NCBI GenBank assembly: GCA_003577315.1 | Contig: QEVK01000023.1 | Coordinates: 1-59,854 of the forward strand | DNA from: Hyphomicrobiales bacterium | GTDB taxonomy: Bacteria > Pseudomonadota > Alphaproteobacteria > Rhizobiales > Rhizobiaceae | Length of the DNA stretch: 59,854 nucleotides | Reading direction: 5' to 3' | Shown: in pieces, positions 42,419 through 51,073 of the stretch | Position numbering within the stretch: the stretch's first letter is position 1 | Layout: every line of letters starts with the position of its first letter | The notes under the pieces: generated by a model | Told to the model about the DNA's origin: nothing | Databases searched by the model: none | Seen by the model: the letters and a program-made list of their open reading frames with translations, nothing else | Translations under genes and position numbers: made by a program

Positions 42419-43651
42419 ATGAGGATCGGCGTGATCGGGGCAGGTGTCGTCGGCGTGTCGGCCGCGCTGGCGCTGGCGGGGCGCGGTCACGAGGTCACGG
42501 TGTTCGACCGCGAGGGCGTGGCGGCCGGGGCCTCGCGCGGCAATGCCGGCGCCTTCGCCTTCTCCGAGATCATCCCGCTCGCCACGCCCGGCATCATGCG
42601 CAAGGCGCCGCTGTGGCTGTTCGACCCCGGCGGGCCGCTGTCGATCCCGCCCGCCTACGCGCTGAGGATCGCGCCGTGGCTGGCCGCCTTCTGGCGCGCG
42701 AGCCTGCCCGGCCGCTACCGCGCCGCCGTGGCCGCGCAGAGCGCGCTGATGGCGCATTCGGCGGCGGCGCTGGAAAGGCTGGTCGCCGCCCACGGGCTGG
42801 AGGACATGCTGCGCCGCCAGGGCCAGCTCCAGCTCTACGAGGGCGAGGGCGAGTTCCGCCGCAGCGAGCGCGAATGGCGGGAGCGGCGCGAGGCCGGCAT
42901 CCGCTTCGAGCTGCTGGAAAGCCCCGGCGCGATCGCCGAAATCCAGCCCGGCATCGCGCCGCGCTTCACCCATGCCGGCTACACGCCGGACTGGATCAAC
43001 GTCATCGATCCGGCGCTGTGGGTGGAGACGCTGGCGGAAGCCTTCGTGCGGCGCGGCGGCCGCATCGAGCGCGCCGAGATCCGCGCGCTCGCGGCCTCCT
43101 CGGGGCACGCGCGCCTCGCCGGGCCGCAGGGCGAGTGGCGCTTCGACAGGGTGGTGCTGGCGGCGGGGGCGCATTCGGGCGCGCTGGTGCGGCAGCTCGG
43201 CCTGCGCCTGCCGCTGGAGACCGAGCGCGGCTACAACACCACGCTGCCGGCCGGCGCCTTCGACCTGCGCACCCATGTCACCTTTTCCGGCCACGGCTTC
43301 GTCGTCAGCCGCGTCGGCGAGGGCATCCGCGTCGGCGGCGGGGTCGAGCTCGGCGGGCTCAAGCTCCCCCCGCGCATGGCCCGCGCGCAGGCGCTGCTGA
43401 CCAGGGCCGCCGCCTTCCTGCCGGGGCTGAAGACGCAAGGAGGCACGCAATGGATGGGCTTCCGCCCGTCGATGCCCGACAGCCTGCCGGTGATCTCGAC
43501 CGTGCCCGGCCGCGAGGCGGTGGCGCTGGCCTTCGGCCACGGCCATCTCGGCCTCACCCAGTCGGCCGGCACCGCCGAGCTGGTGGCCGACATCGTGGAC
43601 AACCGGCCGCCGGCGATCGACATTACGCCTTACCGGGCGTCGCGATTCTGA
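42419..43651 (+). CDS. FAD-dependent D-amino acid dehydrogenase, D-hydroxyproline dehydrogenase
   Basis: 410-residue DadA-like flavoprotein. The Rossmann FAD loop GVIGAGVVGVSAALALAGRGHEV is at residues 4-26 with FDRE after it, and RGNAGAFAFSEI follows (about 44-55). WMGFRPSMPDSLPVIS and FGHGHLGLTQSAGTAELVAD near the C-terminus are typical. It should oxidise cis-4-hydroxy-D-proline to Delta1-pyrroline-4-hydroxy-2-carboxylate, feeding electrons to the respiratory chain (HypO/LhpB role). It is followed 8 bp later by the epimerase that makes its substrate. Confidence 0.86.
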   Translation: MRIGVIGAGVVGVSAALALAGRGHEVTVFDREGVAAGASRGNAGAFAFSEIIPLATPGIMRKAPLWLFDPGGPLSIPPAYALRIAPWLAAFWRASLPGRYRAAVAAQSALMAHSAAALERLVAAHGLEDMLRRQGQLQLYEGEGEFRRSEREWRERREAGIRFELLESPGAIAEIQPGIAPRFTHAGYTPDWINVIDPALWVETLAEAFVRRGGRIERAEIRALAASSGHARLAGPQGEWRFDRVVLAAGAHSGALVRQLGLRLPLETERGYNTTLPAGAFDLRTHVTFSGHGFVVSRVGEGIRVGGGVELGGLKLPPRMARAQALLTRAAAFLPGLKTQGGTQWMGFRPSMPDSLPVISTVPGREAVALAFGHGHLGLTQSAGTAELVADIVDNRPPAIDITPYRASRF

Positions 43652-43659
43652 GGTTCGAC

Positions 43660-44661
43660 ATGGCCAACCACACCTTCCACTGCATCGACGGCCACACCTG
43701 CGGCAACCCGGTGCGGCTCGTCGCCGGCGGCGGGCCGCGGCTCGAAGGCGCGACCATGACCGAGAAGCGCGCGCATTTCCTCGCCGAATACGACTGGATC
43801 CGCACCGGGCTGATGTTCGAGCCGCGCGGCCACGACATGATGTCGGGCTCGATCCTCTACCCGCCGACGCGGCCGGACTGCGACGTCGCCGTGCTGTTCA
43901 TCGAGACCTCGGGCTGCCTGCCGATGTGCGGCCACGGCACCATCGGCACCGTCACCATGGCCATCGAGAACGGGCTGGTGACGCCGAAAGAGCCCGGCCG
44001 GCTGCGGCTCGACACGCCGGCCGGGCCGGTGGTGGCCGAATACCGCCAGGAAGGCCGCTTCGTCGAGGAGGTGCGGCTGACCAACGTGCCGGCCTTCCTG
44101 CATTCGCGGGGGCTGACGGCGCAGGTCGAGGGGCTGGGCGAGATCGCGGTCGACGTCGCCTATGGCGGCAATTTCTACGCCATCGTCGAGCCGCAGGAGA
44201 ATTTCCGCGACATGGCCGACTTCACCGCCGGCGCGCTCACCGGGTTCAGCCCGAAGCTGCGCGCCGCGCTCAACGCCAAATACGAGTTCGTGCATCCCGA
44301 AAACCCGGCGATCCGCGGCCTCAGCCATATCCTGTGGACCGGCGCGCCGAAGCACGCCGAAGCGACCGCGCGCAACGCCGTGTTCTACGGCGAGAAGGCC
44401 ATCGACCGCTCGCCCTGCGGCACCGGCACCTCGGCGCGCATGGCCCAATGGGCGGCGACCGGCCGGCTGAAGGTGGGCGACGGGTTCGTCCACGAAAGCA
44501 TCATCGGCAGCCTGTTCCGCGGCCGGGTCGAGGCGGCGGCGAAGGTCGGCGACCGCGACGCCATCGTGCCCTCCATCGGCGGCTGGGCGCGCCAGACCGG
44601 GTTCAACACCATCTTCATCGACGACCGCGACCCCTACGCCCACGGCTTCACGGTGCTATGA
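43660..44661 (+). CDS. 4-hydroxyproline 2-epimerase
   Basis: 333-residue proline-racemase fold enzyme interconverting trans-4-hydroxy-L-proline and cis-4-hydroxy-D-proline. Both catalytic cysteines are present: Cys in PMCGHGTIGT (near residue 90) and Cys in DRSPCGTGTSAR (near 253). This separates it from trans-3-hydroxyproline dehydratases, which replace one cysteine by threonine. The HCIDGHTCGNPVRLV start and EPRGHDMMSGSILYPP are family hallmarks. First committed step of the island; equivalent to HypRE/LhpA. Confidence 0.9.
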   Translation: MANHTFHCIDGHTCGNPVRLVAGGGPRLEGATMTEKRAHFLAEYDWIRTGLMFEPRGHDMMSGSILYPPTRPDCDVAVLFIETSGCLPMCGHGTIGTVTMAIENGLVTPKEPGRLRLDTPAGPVVAEYRQEGRFVEEVRLTNVPAFLHSRGLTAQVEGLGEIAVDVAYGGNFYAIVEPQENFRDMADFTAGALTGFSPKLRAALNAKYEFVHPENPAIRGLSHILWTGAPKHAEATARNAVFYGEKAIDRSPCGTGTSARMAQWAATGRLKVGDGFVHESIIGSLFRGRVEAAAKVGDRDAIVPSIGGWARQTGFNTIFIDDRDPYAHGFTVL

Positions 44662-44689
44662 TCGCCGCGAGGAGCCGAGGGAGGAAGCG

Positions 44690-45679
44690 ATGTTCCGCTG
44701 GGGCATCCTGTCGACGGCGAGGATCGCGCGCGAGCAGCTGATCCCGGCGATCCAGGAATCGGACAACGGCACGGTCCACGCGGTGGCCAGCCGCGACGCG
44801 GCCAAGGCGCGGGCGCTGGCCGAGCGCGCCGGCGCGCCGCTTTCCTTCGGCTCCTACGAGGCCCTGCTCGCCTGCCCGCAGATCGACGGCGTCTACATCC
44901 CGCTGCCGACGTCGCACCATGTCGAATGGGCGGTGCGGGCCGCCGACGCCGGCAAGCACGTGCTGGTGGAAAAGCCGCTGGCGCTGAAGGCCGCCGACAT
45001 CGGCCCGGCGATCGCGGCGCGGGAGCGCAACCGCGTGCTCGTCGCCGAGGCGTTCATGGTGGTCCACCACCCGCAATGGGCCAAGGTGCGCGCGCTGATC
45101 GCGGCCGGCGCGATCGGCCGGCTGCGCCAGGTGCAGGGCGCGTTCTCCTACTACAACGACGACCCCGCCGACATGCGCAACATTCCCGAGCTCGGCGGCG
45201 GGGCGCTGGCCGACATCGGCGTCTATCCGGTGGTGACGACGCGCTTCTCCACCGGCCGGGAGCCGCTTCACGCCGAGGCGCATGTGGAGCGCGACCCCGT
45301 CTCGGGCACCGACATCCACGCCACGGCGCGGGTGGCCTTCGACGGATTCGAGCTTTCGTTCTACGTCTCGACCCGGCTCGCGCTCCGGCAATCGATGGCG
45401 TTCCACGGCGACAGGGGCTTCATCGAGGTGGCGGCCCCGTTCAACGCCGGCCTCTATGGCGACCACGTCGTGACGCTCCACGACGCCGCCCATGCGCGGG
45501 CCACCGTCTTGCGCTTTCCCGGCGCGCGGCAGTACCGGCTCCAGGTGGAGGCCTTCGTGCGCGCGGCGCGCGGCGAGGCTTCGGCGCGCGTGTTCACGCT
45601 GGAGGAATCCGTGCTCAACCAGAAGGTGATCGACGCGATCTTCCGCGCCGGCGCGACCGGCGGCCGCGAGCCCGTCTGA
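44690..45679 (+). CDS. Gfo/Idh/MocA family oxidoreductase
   Basis: 329-residue NAD(P)-dependent dehydrogenase. The N-terminal Rossmann domain (FRWGILSTARIAREQLIPAI, then VHAVASRDAAKARALAERAG) is followed by VYIPLPTSHHVEWAVRAADA and the catalytic motif HVLVEKPLALKA (about residues 90-101). The C-terminal alpha/beta domain has LGGGALADIGVYPV (near 170), the usual Asp-x-x-x-Tyr/His type region. The closest subgroup seems to be the dihydrodiol/xylose dehydrogenase type. It starts 28 bp after the epimerase stop with GGGAGGA upstream, so it may share the transcript, but a role in hydroxyproline use is not expected. Confidence 0.82.
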   Translation: MFRWGILSTARIAREQLIPAIQESDNGTVHAVASRDAAKARALAERAGAPLSFGSYEALLACPQIDGVYIPLPTSHHVEWAVRAADAGKHVLVEKPLALKAADIGPAIAARERNRVLVAEAFMVVHHPQWAKVRALIAAGAIGRLRQVQGAFSYYNDDPADMRNIPELGGGALADIGVYPVVTTRFSTGREPLHAEAHVERDPVSGTDIHATARVAFDGFELSFYVSTRLALRQSMAFHGDRGFIEVAAPFNAGLYGDHVVTLHDAAHARATVLRFPGARQYRLQVEAFVRAARGEASARVFTLEESVLNQKVIDAIFRAGATGGREPV

Positions 45680-45766
45680 AAGGCGGGGAACGCGGCGACA
45701 CGGCACTTTCATTGCCGCCGCCGCTGTCGCATTCTGGCGCGAGGTCGCGGCAGGAGGCAGGGCAGG

Positions 45767-47380
45767 ATGGACGAGACGGTCAGGGACGAGGGGCGCTACG
45801 ACTACGTCGTCGTCGGCGCGGGCACGGCCGGATGCGTGCTCGCCAACCGGCTGACGCAGGATGCCGGCACGCGGGTGCTGCTGATCGAGGCCGGCGGCTC
45901 CGACAACTACCACTGGGTCCACATCCCGGTCGGCTATCTCTACTGCATCGGCAACCCGCGCACCGACTGGATGATGAAGACCGCGCCGGAGCCGGGGCTG
46001 AACGGGCGCTCGCTGGTCTATCCGCGCGGCAAGGTGCTGGGCGGCTGCACCTCGGTCAACGGCATGATCTACATGCGCGGCCAGGCCGCCGACTATGACG
46101 GCTGGCGCCAGATGGGCAACGCCGGCTGGGGCTGGGACGACGTGCTGCCCTATTTCCGCAAGTCCGAGGACCACCACGGCGGCGCCAGCGCGCTGCACGG
46201 CGCGGGCGGCGAGTGGAAGGTGGCGCGGCAGCGCCTGGAATGGGACATACTGCGCGCCGTGCAGGAGGGCGCGAAGGAGTTCGGCATCATGCCGCGCGCC
46301 GACTTCAACGACGGCGACAACGAGGGCTCGGGCTTCTTCGAGGTCAACCAGAAGGGCGGCATCCGCTGGAACACGGCCAAGGGCTTCCTCAGGCCGGCGC
46401 TGAAGCGGCCGAACCTGCGCCTCGTCACCCATGCCACGACCGAGAGCCTCGTGCTCGACGGCCGGCGCGTCGTCGGCGTGCGCTACCGCCGGGGCGGGGT
46501 GCTGCACGAGGCGCGCGCCGGGGCCGAGGTGCTGCTGGCGGCGGGCGCGATCAACTCGCCCAAGCTCATGGAGCTGTCCGGCATCGGCCGGCCCGACGTG
46601 CTGAAGGGCCTCGGCATCGAGGTGGCGCACGAAAGCGCGGGCGTCGGCGAGAACTTGCAGGACCACCTCCAGATCCGCACCGTGTACACGGTGGAGGGCG
46701 CAAGGACGCTCAACACCATGTTCAACAGCCTGGCCGGCAAGGCCGGCATCGCGCTGCAATATGCGCTGATGCGCAAGGGGCCGATGTCGATGGCGCCGAG
46801 CCAGTTCGGCATGTTCACGAAATCCGACCCGGCCAAGGCGACGCCCGACCTCGAATACCACGTGCAGCCGCTGTCGACCGACCGGCTGGGCGACCCGCTG
46901 CACGCCTTCCCGGCGATCACGGTGTCGGTGTGCAATTTGCGGCCCGACAGCGTCGGCTCCAGCCACGCCGCCACGCCCGACCCGGAAGCCCAGCCGCAGA
47001 TCAGGCTCAACTACCTGTCGGCCGAGAGCGACCGCGACGTGGCGGTGAAGGCCGTGCGGCAGGCGCGCAGGATCATGACGGCGAAGGCGCTTTCCCCCTA
47101 CCGGCCGACCGAGATCCTGCCCGGGCCCGGCCACGACGGCGACGAGGCGCTGGTGCGAAAGATCGGCGACATCGCCACCACCATCTTCCACCCGGTCGGC
47201 ACCTGCCGCATGGGCGCCGACGACAGGGCCGTGGTCGACCCGCAATTGCGGGTCAGGGGGATCGGCGGGCTGCGCGTCATCGACGCCTCGATCATGCCGA
47301 GGATCGTCTCCGGCAACACCGCCTCCCCGGTGGTGATGATCGCGGAGAAGGCCGCCGACATGATCCGGCGGGGACAATAG
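45767..47380 (+). CDS. GMC-family FAD oxidoreductase (choline dehydrogenase-like)
   Basis: 537-residue flavoenzyme. The FAD loop YVVVGAGTAGCVLANRLTQD (about residues 11-30), YPRGKVLGGCTSVNGMIYMRG (GMC signature 1, 83-103) and LLAAGAINSPKLMELSGIG (signature 2) are clear. HPVGTCRMG and DASIMPRIVSGNTASPVVMIAEKAADMI mark the C-terminal substrate domain with its catalytic His. It oxidises an alcohol group of an unidentified substrate. AGGAGG precedes the start by about 10 bp. Downstream the 81-bp tandem hairpin repeats separate it from the convergent acdS gene. Confidence 0.86.
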   Translation: MDETVRDEGRYDYVVVGAGTAGCVLANRLTQDAGTRVLLIEAGGSDNYHWVHIPVGYLYCIGNPRTDWMMKTAPEPGLNGRSLVYPRGKVLGGCTSVNGMIYMRGQAADYDGWRQMGNAGWGWDDVLPYFRKSEDHHGGASALHGAGGEWKVARQRLEWDILRAVQEGAKEFGIMPRADFNDGDNEGSGFFEVNQKGGIRWNTAKGFLRPALKRPNLRLVTHATTESLVLDGRRVVGVRYRRGGVLHEARAGAEVLLAAGAINSPKLMELSGIGRPDVLKGLGIEVAHESAGVGENLQDHLQIRTVYTVEGARTLNTMFNSLAGKAGIALQYALMRKGPMSMAPSQFGMFTKSDPAKATPDLEYHVQPLSTDRLGDPLHAFPAITVSVCNLRPDSVGSSHAATPDPEAQPQIRLNYLSAESDRDVAVKAVRQARRIMTAKALSPYRPTEILPGPGHDGDEALVRKIGDIATTIFHPVGTCRMGADDRAVVDPQLRVRGIGGLRVIDASIMPRIVSGNTASPVVMIAEKAADMIRRGQ

Positions 47381-47440
47381 CGGCCGGACCGCTCCCCGGC
47401 CCTCCGTCAGGGCTCCCCCCGGCGCTCCGCCATGGCTCGG

Positions 47441-47659
47441 GGCGTTCGTCGCTCGAAAAGCCAGATCGTCGGCTTTTCGTCCGCTGCGCGGACCGCTCCC
47501 CGGCCCTCCACCAGGGCTGCGGGCGTTCGTCGCTCGAAAAGCCAGATCGTCGGCTTTTCGTCCGCTGCGCGGACCGCTCCCCGGCCCTCCGCCATGGCTG
47601 CGGGCGTTCGTCGCTCGAAAAGCCAAATCGTTGGCTTTTCGTCCGCTGCGCGGACCGCT
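47441..47659. repeat. Tandem 81-bp hairpin repeat between convergent genes
   Basis: Three units begin GGCGTTCGTCGCTCGAAAAG at 47441, 47522 and 47603, exactly 81 bp apart (the third is partial), with a related partial unit from about 47388. Each carries the hairpin CGAAAAGCC facing GGCTTTTCG with an 8-base loop. In the third unit the loop flanks change so that two more pairs form. The array fills the 281-bp gap between the GMC oxidoreductase and acdS and may terminate both transcripts. Confidence 0.85.
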
Positions 47660-47661
47660 CC

Positions 47662-48681
47662 TCACCCTTCCCGATAGTAGTAGCTGTAGCCGTTCAGCGC
47701 CGGCGCGCCGCCCAGATGCGCGTAGAGGATGCGCGAGCCCTCGGGGAAGAAGCCCTTGCGGGTGAGGTCGATCAGGCCCTGCATCGACTTGCCCTCGTAG
47801 ACCGGGTCGGTGATCATCGCCTCGGTGCGGGCGGCAAGCCGGATCGCCTCGTTGGTCTCTTCCGACGGCACGCCGTAGGCGGGATAGGCATAGTCGGGGT
47901 TGATGACGATCTCGTCGTCGCGGACCTTGCGGCCCAGCCCGACCAGCCCGGCGGTGTTGTCGACGATCGCGCGCACCTGCGCCCGCGTCTGCTCGACCGT
48001 GCCGGAGGCGTCGATGCCGATGACGCGGTCGGCGCGATCCTGCGCGGCGAAGCCGACGATCATGCCGCCCTGGGTCGAGCCGGTGACGACGCACACGATA
48101 ATGTAGTCGAAGCGGAAGCCCAGCTCCTCCTCCTGCTTCGCCACCTCCTCGGCGAAGCCGACATAGCCGAGGCCGCCGAGCCTGTGTACCGAGGCGCCGG
48201 CGGGGATCGGATAGGGCTTGCCGCCGGCTTCCTCGACCGAGCGGATGGCGTCCTCCCAGCTCTTGCGGATGCCGATGTCGAAACCCTCCTCGACGAGGCG
48301 CGAATCGGCGCCCATCAGCCGCGTCATCAGGATGTTGCCGACGCGGTCGTAGACGGCGTCGTAGTGCGGCACCCACTTTTCCTGGATGACCACGCACTTC
48401 ATGCCGAGCTTGGCGGCGGTGGCCGCCACCATGCGGGTGTGGTTGGACTGGACGCCGCCGATGGAGACCAGCGTGTCGGCGCCCGAGGCGATCGCGTCGG
48501 GCACGATGTATTCGAGCTTCCTGAGCTTGTTGCCGCCCATGGCGAGGCCGGAATTGCAGTCGTCGCGCTTGGCCCAGACCTCGACCTTGCCGCCGAGCGC
48601 GGCGGAGAGCCGCGGCAGGGGCTCGACCGGCGTCGGGCCGAAGGTGAGCGGATAGCGTTGGAATTTTGCGAGCAGCGACAT
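47662..48681 (-). CDS. acdS: 1-aminocyclopropane-1-carboxylate (ACC) deaminase
   Basis: 339-residue PLP enzyme cleaving the plant ethylene precursor ACC to 2-oxobutyrate and ammonia. The PLP lysine is in [13 protein letters not shown] (near residue 51), and [20 protein letters not shown] follows. The residues that distinguish true ACC deaminase from D-cysteine desulfhydrase are both present: Glu in DPVYEGKSM and Leu in [13 protein letters not shown]. Length is the family standard. The divergent Lrp-type gene and a palindrome between them give the usual acdR-acdS arrangement of rhizobia and other proteobacteria. Confidence 0.93.
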   Translation of the reverse strand: MSLLAKFQRYPLTFGPTPVEPLPRLSAALGGKVEVWAKRDDCNSGLAMGGNKLRKLEYIVPDAIASGADTLVSIGGVQSNHTRMVAATAAKLGMKCVVIQEKWVPHYDAVYDRVGNILMTRLMGADSRLVEEGFDIGIRKSWEDAIRSVEEAGGKPYPIPAGASVHRLGGLGYVGFAEEVAKQEEELGFRFDYIIVCVVTGSTQGGMIVGFAAQDRADRVIGIDASGTVEQTRAQVRAIVDNTAGLVGLGRKVRDDEIVINPDYAYPAYGVPSEETNEAIRLAARTEAMITDPVYEGKSMQGLIDLTRKGFFPEGSRILYAHLGGAPALNGYSYYYREG

Positions 48682-48768
48682 CGGCCTGTCTCCATCTGGC
48701 TGGCGTTCGGAATTAGGGCGCGACCATAGACGAATGGCCGCGAAAGGTGCTCTCCAATTTCGCCTCTC

Positions 48769-48794
48769 GCATTCCCGCTTCGGCTGTGGAATGC
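48769..48794. promoter_or_regulatory. Palindrome in the acdS-acdR gap, candidate Lrp-type site
   Basis: GCATTCC faces GGAATGC across 12 bp, between the divergent acdS and acdR starts. An AT-rich -10-like box (TTATTATAAT) follows at about 48796-48805. Position and symmetry suit an AcdR binding site. Confidence 0.5.
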
Positions 48795-48847
48795 TGTTAT
48801 TATAATGTACCCTTCCGCTTTCTGTGCAGGTGATGAAAGAATCTTCC

Positions 48848-49309
48848 ATGCAGCCGCTCGACCGCATCGACCTGAAGATCCTGCGCGCGTTGCAGGCCGA
48901 GGGACGGCTGACCAATGCCGAGCTGGCGCAGCGGGTGAACGTCAGCCCCGCCACCTGCCACCGCCGCACGCAGCGGCTGTTCGAGGCGGGCTTCATCGCC
49001 GGCGTGCGGGCGCAGGTGTCGCCCGGCGCGGTGGGGCTGGGCGCGCTGGTCATGGTCGGCGTCGTGCTCGACCGCTCGACGCCGGAGAGCTTCGCCGCCT
49101 TCGAGGGCGCGGTGGCGGGCATGAAGGAGGTGCTGGACTGCAACCTCGTGGCCGGCGACTTCGACTATCTCTTGAAGATCCGCGTGCGCGACATGGCCGA
49201 CTTCAACAAGCTGCACGGCGAGCGGCTGATCGCGCTGCCCGGCGTGCGCCAGACCCGCACCTTCTTCGTCATGAAGGAGGTGAAGGAGAACGCGCCGCTG
49301 TCGTTCTGA
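48848..49309 (+). CDS. acdR: Lrp/AsnC-family regulator of ACC deaminase (AcdR-like)
   Basis: 153-residue Lrp-type activator. The N-terminal helix-turn-helix is [20 protein letters not shown] and [20 protein letters not shown] (residues 3-44). The C-terminal RAM domain has [20 protein letters not shown] (about 97-116). I chose the ATG at 48848 with GAAAGAA upstream, giving the standard length; starts at 48833 (ATG) and 48824 (GTG) are in frame. In characterised systems AcdR activates acdS in response to ACC and low oxygen or nitrogen status. Confidence 0.85.
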   Translation: MQPLDRIDLKILRALQAEGRLTNAELAQRVNVSPATCHRRTQRLFEAGFIAGVRAQVSPGAVGLGALVMVGVVLDRSTPESFAAFEGAVAGMKEVLDCNLVAGDFDYLLKIRVRDMADFNKLHGERLIALPGVRQTRTFFVMKEVKENAPLSF

Positions 49310-49312
49310 GCC

Positions 49313-50221
49313 TCACGTACCGGTGCGCACCGGCTCGCTCCAGCGCGGGTCGGCATGGGCGGCCCAGTAGCGGGCGTGAAGCGCCATGGTGACGGGACCG
49401 GGCACGCCGGCCCCGACGGGCGCGCCGTCGATGCGGGTGACGGGCATGATGCCGCCGGCCGTCGAGGTGGCGAACACCTCGTCGGCGCGCCTGAGCTCGT
49501 CCGCCGAAACCGGCCGCTCCTCGACCCTGCGGCCGGCCTCGCGCGCCAGCTCGATGGCGCTGCGGCGGGTGATGCCCTCGAGCACGCCGGCGTCGGGCGT
49601 GGCGAGCGCCCCGCCGCGCACGGAAAAGACGTTGAAGCCCGGCCCCTCGGTGACGTTGCCGTGGCCGTCGGTCAGCACCGCCGAGGCGTCGCCATGGTCG
49701 CAGGCGTCGAAGATGCCGCGCGTGAGATCGTGCCAGTGGTAGTTCTTGACCGTCGGGTCGACGGATGACGGCGGGATGCGCACCACGTCGCTGACGCGCA
49801 GGGAAAGGCCCGTCTTCTGCGCCTCGGGGTCGCAGATCCACACGAAGGGGACGGCGAAGGCGAAGAAGGCGTTGCGGCAAAGGCGCGGGTCGCGCGAGCC
49901 GGGCGGCGGCTGGCCGCGCGTGCAGATCATCTCGACATAGGCGTCCTTCAGCCCGGCCAGCGCCACGCAGCGGTGGAGGATGGCGCGCAGCCCGGCCTCG
50001 CCGACCGGCAGGCTCATGCGCAGCTTCTCGACACCGCGCAGGAAGCGGGCGACGTGGTCGTCGAGGCGGAAGAAGCGGCCCTGCCAGACATGGGCGACGT
50101 CGTAGGTGGCGTCCGAGCGCAGGAAGCCCCAGTCGGTGACCGGCACCCGCGCCTCGGCAATCGGCACGAATTCACCCTCGATCCACGCCGCGCCGGCGGA
50201 GAAGTCCCGCGTCCCGCTCAT
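49313..50221 (-). CDS. Class IV (D-alanine/branched-chain type) aminotransferase
   Basis: 302-residue fold-type IV PLP transaminase. ARVPVTDWGFLRSDATYDVA at about residues 23-42 is the family start motif. The PLP lysine is in DPTVKNYHWHDLTRGIFDA (near 163), and NVTEGPGFNVF (near 193-203) and STAGGIMPVTRIDG (near 255) bind the cofactor phosphate. It may act on branched-chain or D-amino acids; the substrate is not clear. Its ATG overlaps the TetR stop (ATGA), so the two are one operon, divergent from the SDR and acyl-CoA dehydrogenase genes. It converges with acdR with 3 bp between stops. Confidence 0.84.
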   Translation of the reverse strand: MSGTRDFSAGAAWIEGEFVPIAEARVPVTDWGFLRSDATYDVAHVWQGRFFRLDDHVARFLRGVEKLRMSLPVGEAGLRAILHRCVALAGLKDAYVEMICTRGQPPPGSRDPRLCRNAFFAFAVPFVWICDPEAQKTGLSLRVSDVVRIPPSSVDPTVKNYHWHDLTRGIFDACDHGDASAVLTDGHGNVTEGPGFNVFSVRGGALATPDAGVLEGITRRSAIELAREAGRRVEERPVSADELRRADEVFATSTAGGIMPVTRIDGAPVGAGVPGPVTMALHARYWAAHADPRWSEPVRTGT

Positions 50222-50922
50222 TCGCCCTTCCCTTCCATCCCGTCCATGCCCAGCGCCCGCTCGACGAAGGACTGGACGCGCGCGGCATAGGCGTCGGCGC
50301 CGACGCCCCGGCGCCGCCACTTGGCGCGCTTGACATACCAGTCCTGAAGCAGCGGCTTGACAAGGGCGGCCGCGAAGCCGGGATCGTCGACCGCGAAGCG
50401 GCCCCGCCGCGCGCCCTCGGCGATGGCGGCGGTGAAGATCGCCTCCGTCGCCTCCTCGCTTTCCACCGCCGCGCGGCGGCCGGCCGGCGGGAACGACTTC
50501 GCCTCCATGAAGGCGAAGACGAACCAGGGCAGCATCGCCTCCGACAGGGCGACATGGGCGGAAATCAGCCAGCGCAGATGCGCCACCGGGTCGGCGCTGG
50601 CCTCCTCGGGCGCGGCCTGAAGCACGCGCGTCCTGGTCTGCGAGACTTGGCCGAGGATCATCATCAACAGCGTGTCCTTGCTGTCGAAATAGGCGTAGAG
50701 GCCGCCCATGCTGACGCCGGAGGCGGCGGAAATCTCGCGCAGCGAGGTGGCGTGGAAGCCCTGCCGGTTGGAGAGCGTCAGGATCGTCCCGACGATGCGG
50801 GCGAGCTTGGCGACGGCGATATGCGGCTTCCGCACGCGGATGGTGTCGCGGTGGCGCTCCAGCATCGCCGCGCACAGCCCCTCCATCGAGAAGTCGCCCA
50901 GTTCGTTCAGCGTCGCCTGCAT
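50218..50922 (-). CDS. TetR-family transcriptional regulator
   Basis: 234-residue regulator. Helix-turn-helix at about residues 45-85 (TLSNRQGFHATSLREISAAS, GVSMGGLYAYFDSKDTLL). The first 35 residues precede the canonical domain. I chose the ATG at 50922 (GTGAGG upstream). The C-terminal domain resembles the TetR_C_33 or fatty-acid-responsive types (AMLPWFVFAFMEAKSFP). The perfect palindrome at 51038-51061, overlapping the -10 region of the divergent SDR promoter, is the likely operator. Confidence 0.83.
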   Translation of the reverse strand: MQATLNELGDFSMEGLCAAMLERHRDTIRVRKPHIAVAKLARIVGTILTLSNRQGFHATSLREISAASGVSMGGLYAYFDSKDTLLMMILGQVSQTRTRVLQAAPEEASADPVAHLRWLISAHVALSEAMLPWFVFAFMEAKSFPPAGRRAAVESEEATEAIFTAAIAEGARRGRFAVDDPGFAAALVKPLLQDWYVKRAKWRRRGVGADAYAARVQSFVERALGMDGMEGKGE

Positions 50923-51011
50923 CCTCACCGGCCGGTCCCCGCCTCTCGCATTGCCGATCCGCCGTCCCTGCCCCGCGCCGCCCCGCGCGGCTGCCGACCG
51001 ACTGATAGCAG

Positions 51012-51061
51012 TTGACACGGCGGCGGCGAAGCGGCAATAAATCGAGCGAGCGCTCGATTTA
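51012..51061 (+). promoter_or_regulatory. Promoter with overlapping TetR operator before the SDR gene
   Basis: TTGACA (51012-51017) and CAATAA (51035-51040) are 17 bp apart. From 51038 to 51061 TAAATCGAGCG and CGCTCGATTTA form a perfect 11-bp inverted repeat around AG, covering the transcription start. A repressor bound here would block the SDR/acyl-CoA dehydrogenase operon and probably the divergent TetR operon. Confidence 0.75.
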
Positions 51062-51073
51062 CTGTGAGGATTA

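Noticed and set aside
47432..47677. Small repetitive protein of 81 residues
   Set aside because: The frame is a by-product of the 81-bp tandem repeat (27 codons per unit) and has no start signals.
44648..48397. Open frame of more than 1200 codons on the minus strand
   Set aside because: It crosses the well-supported Gfo/Idh and GMC genes antisense, plus part of acdS out of frame; no family similarity.
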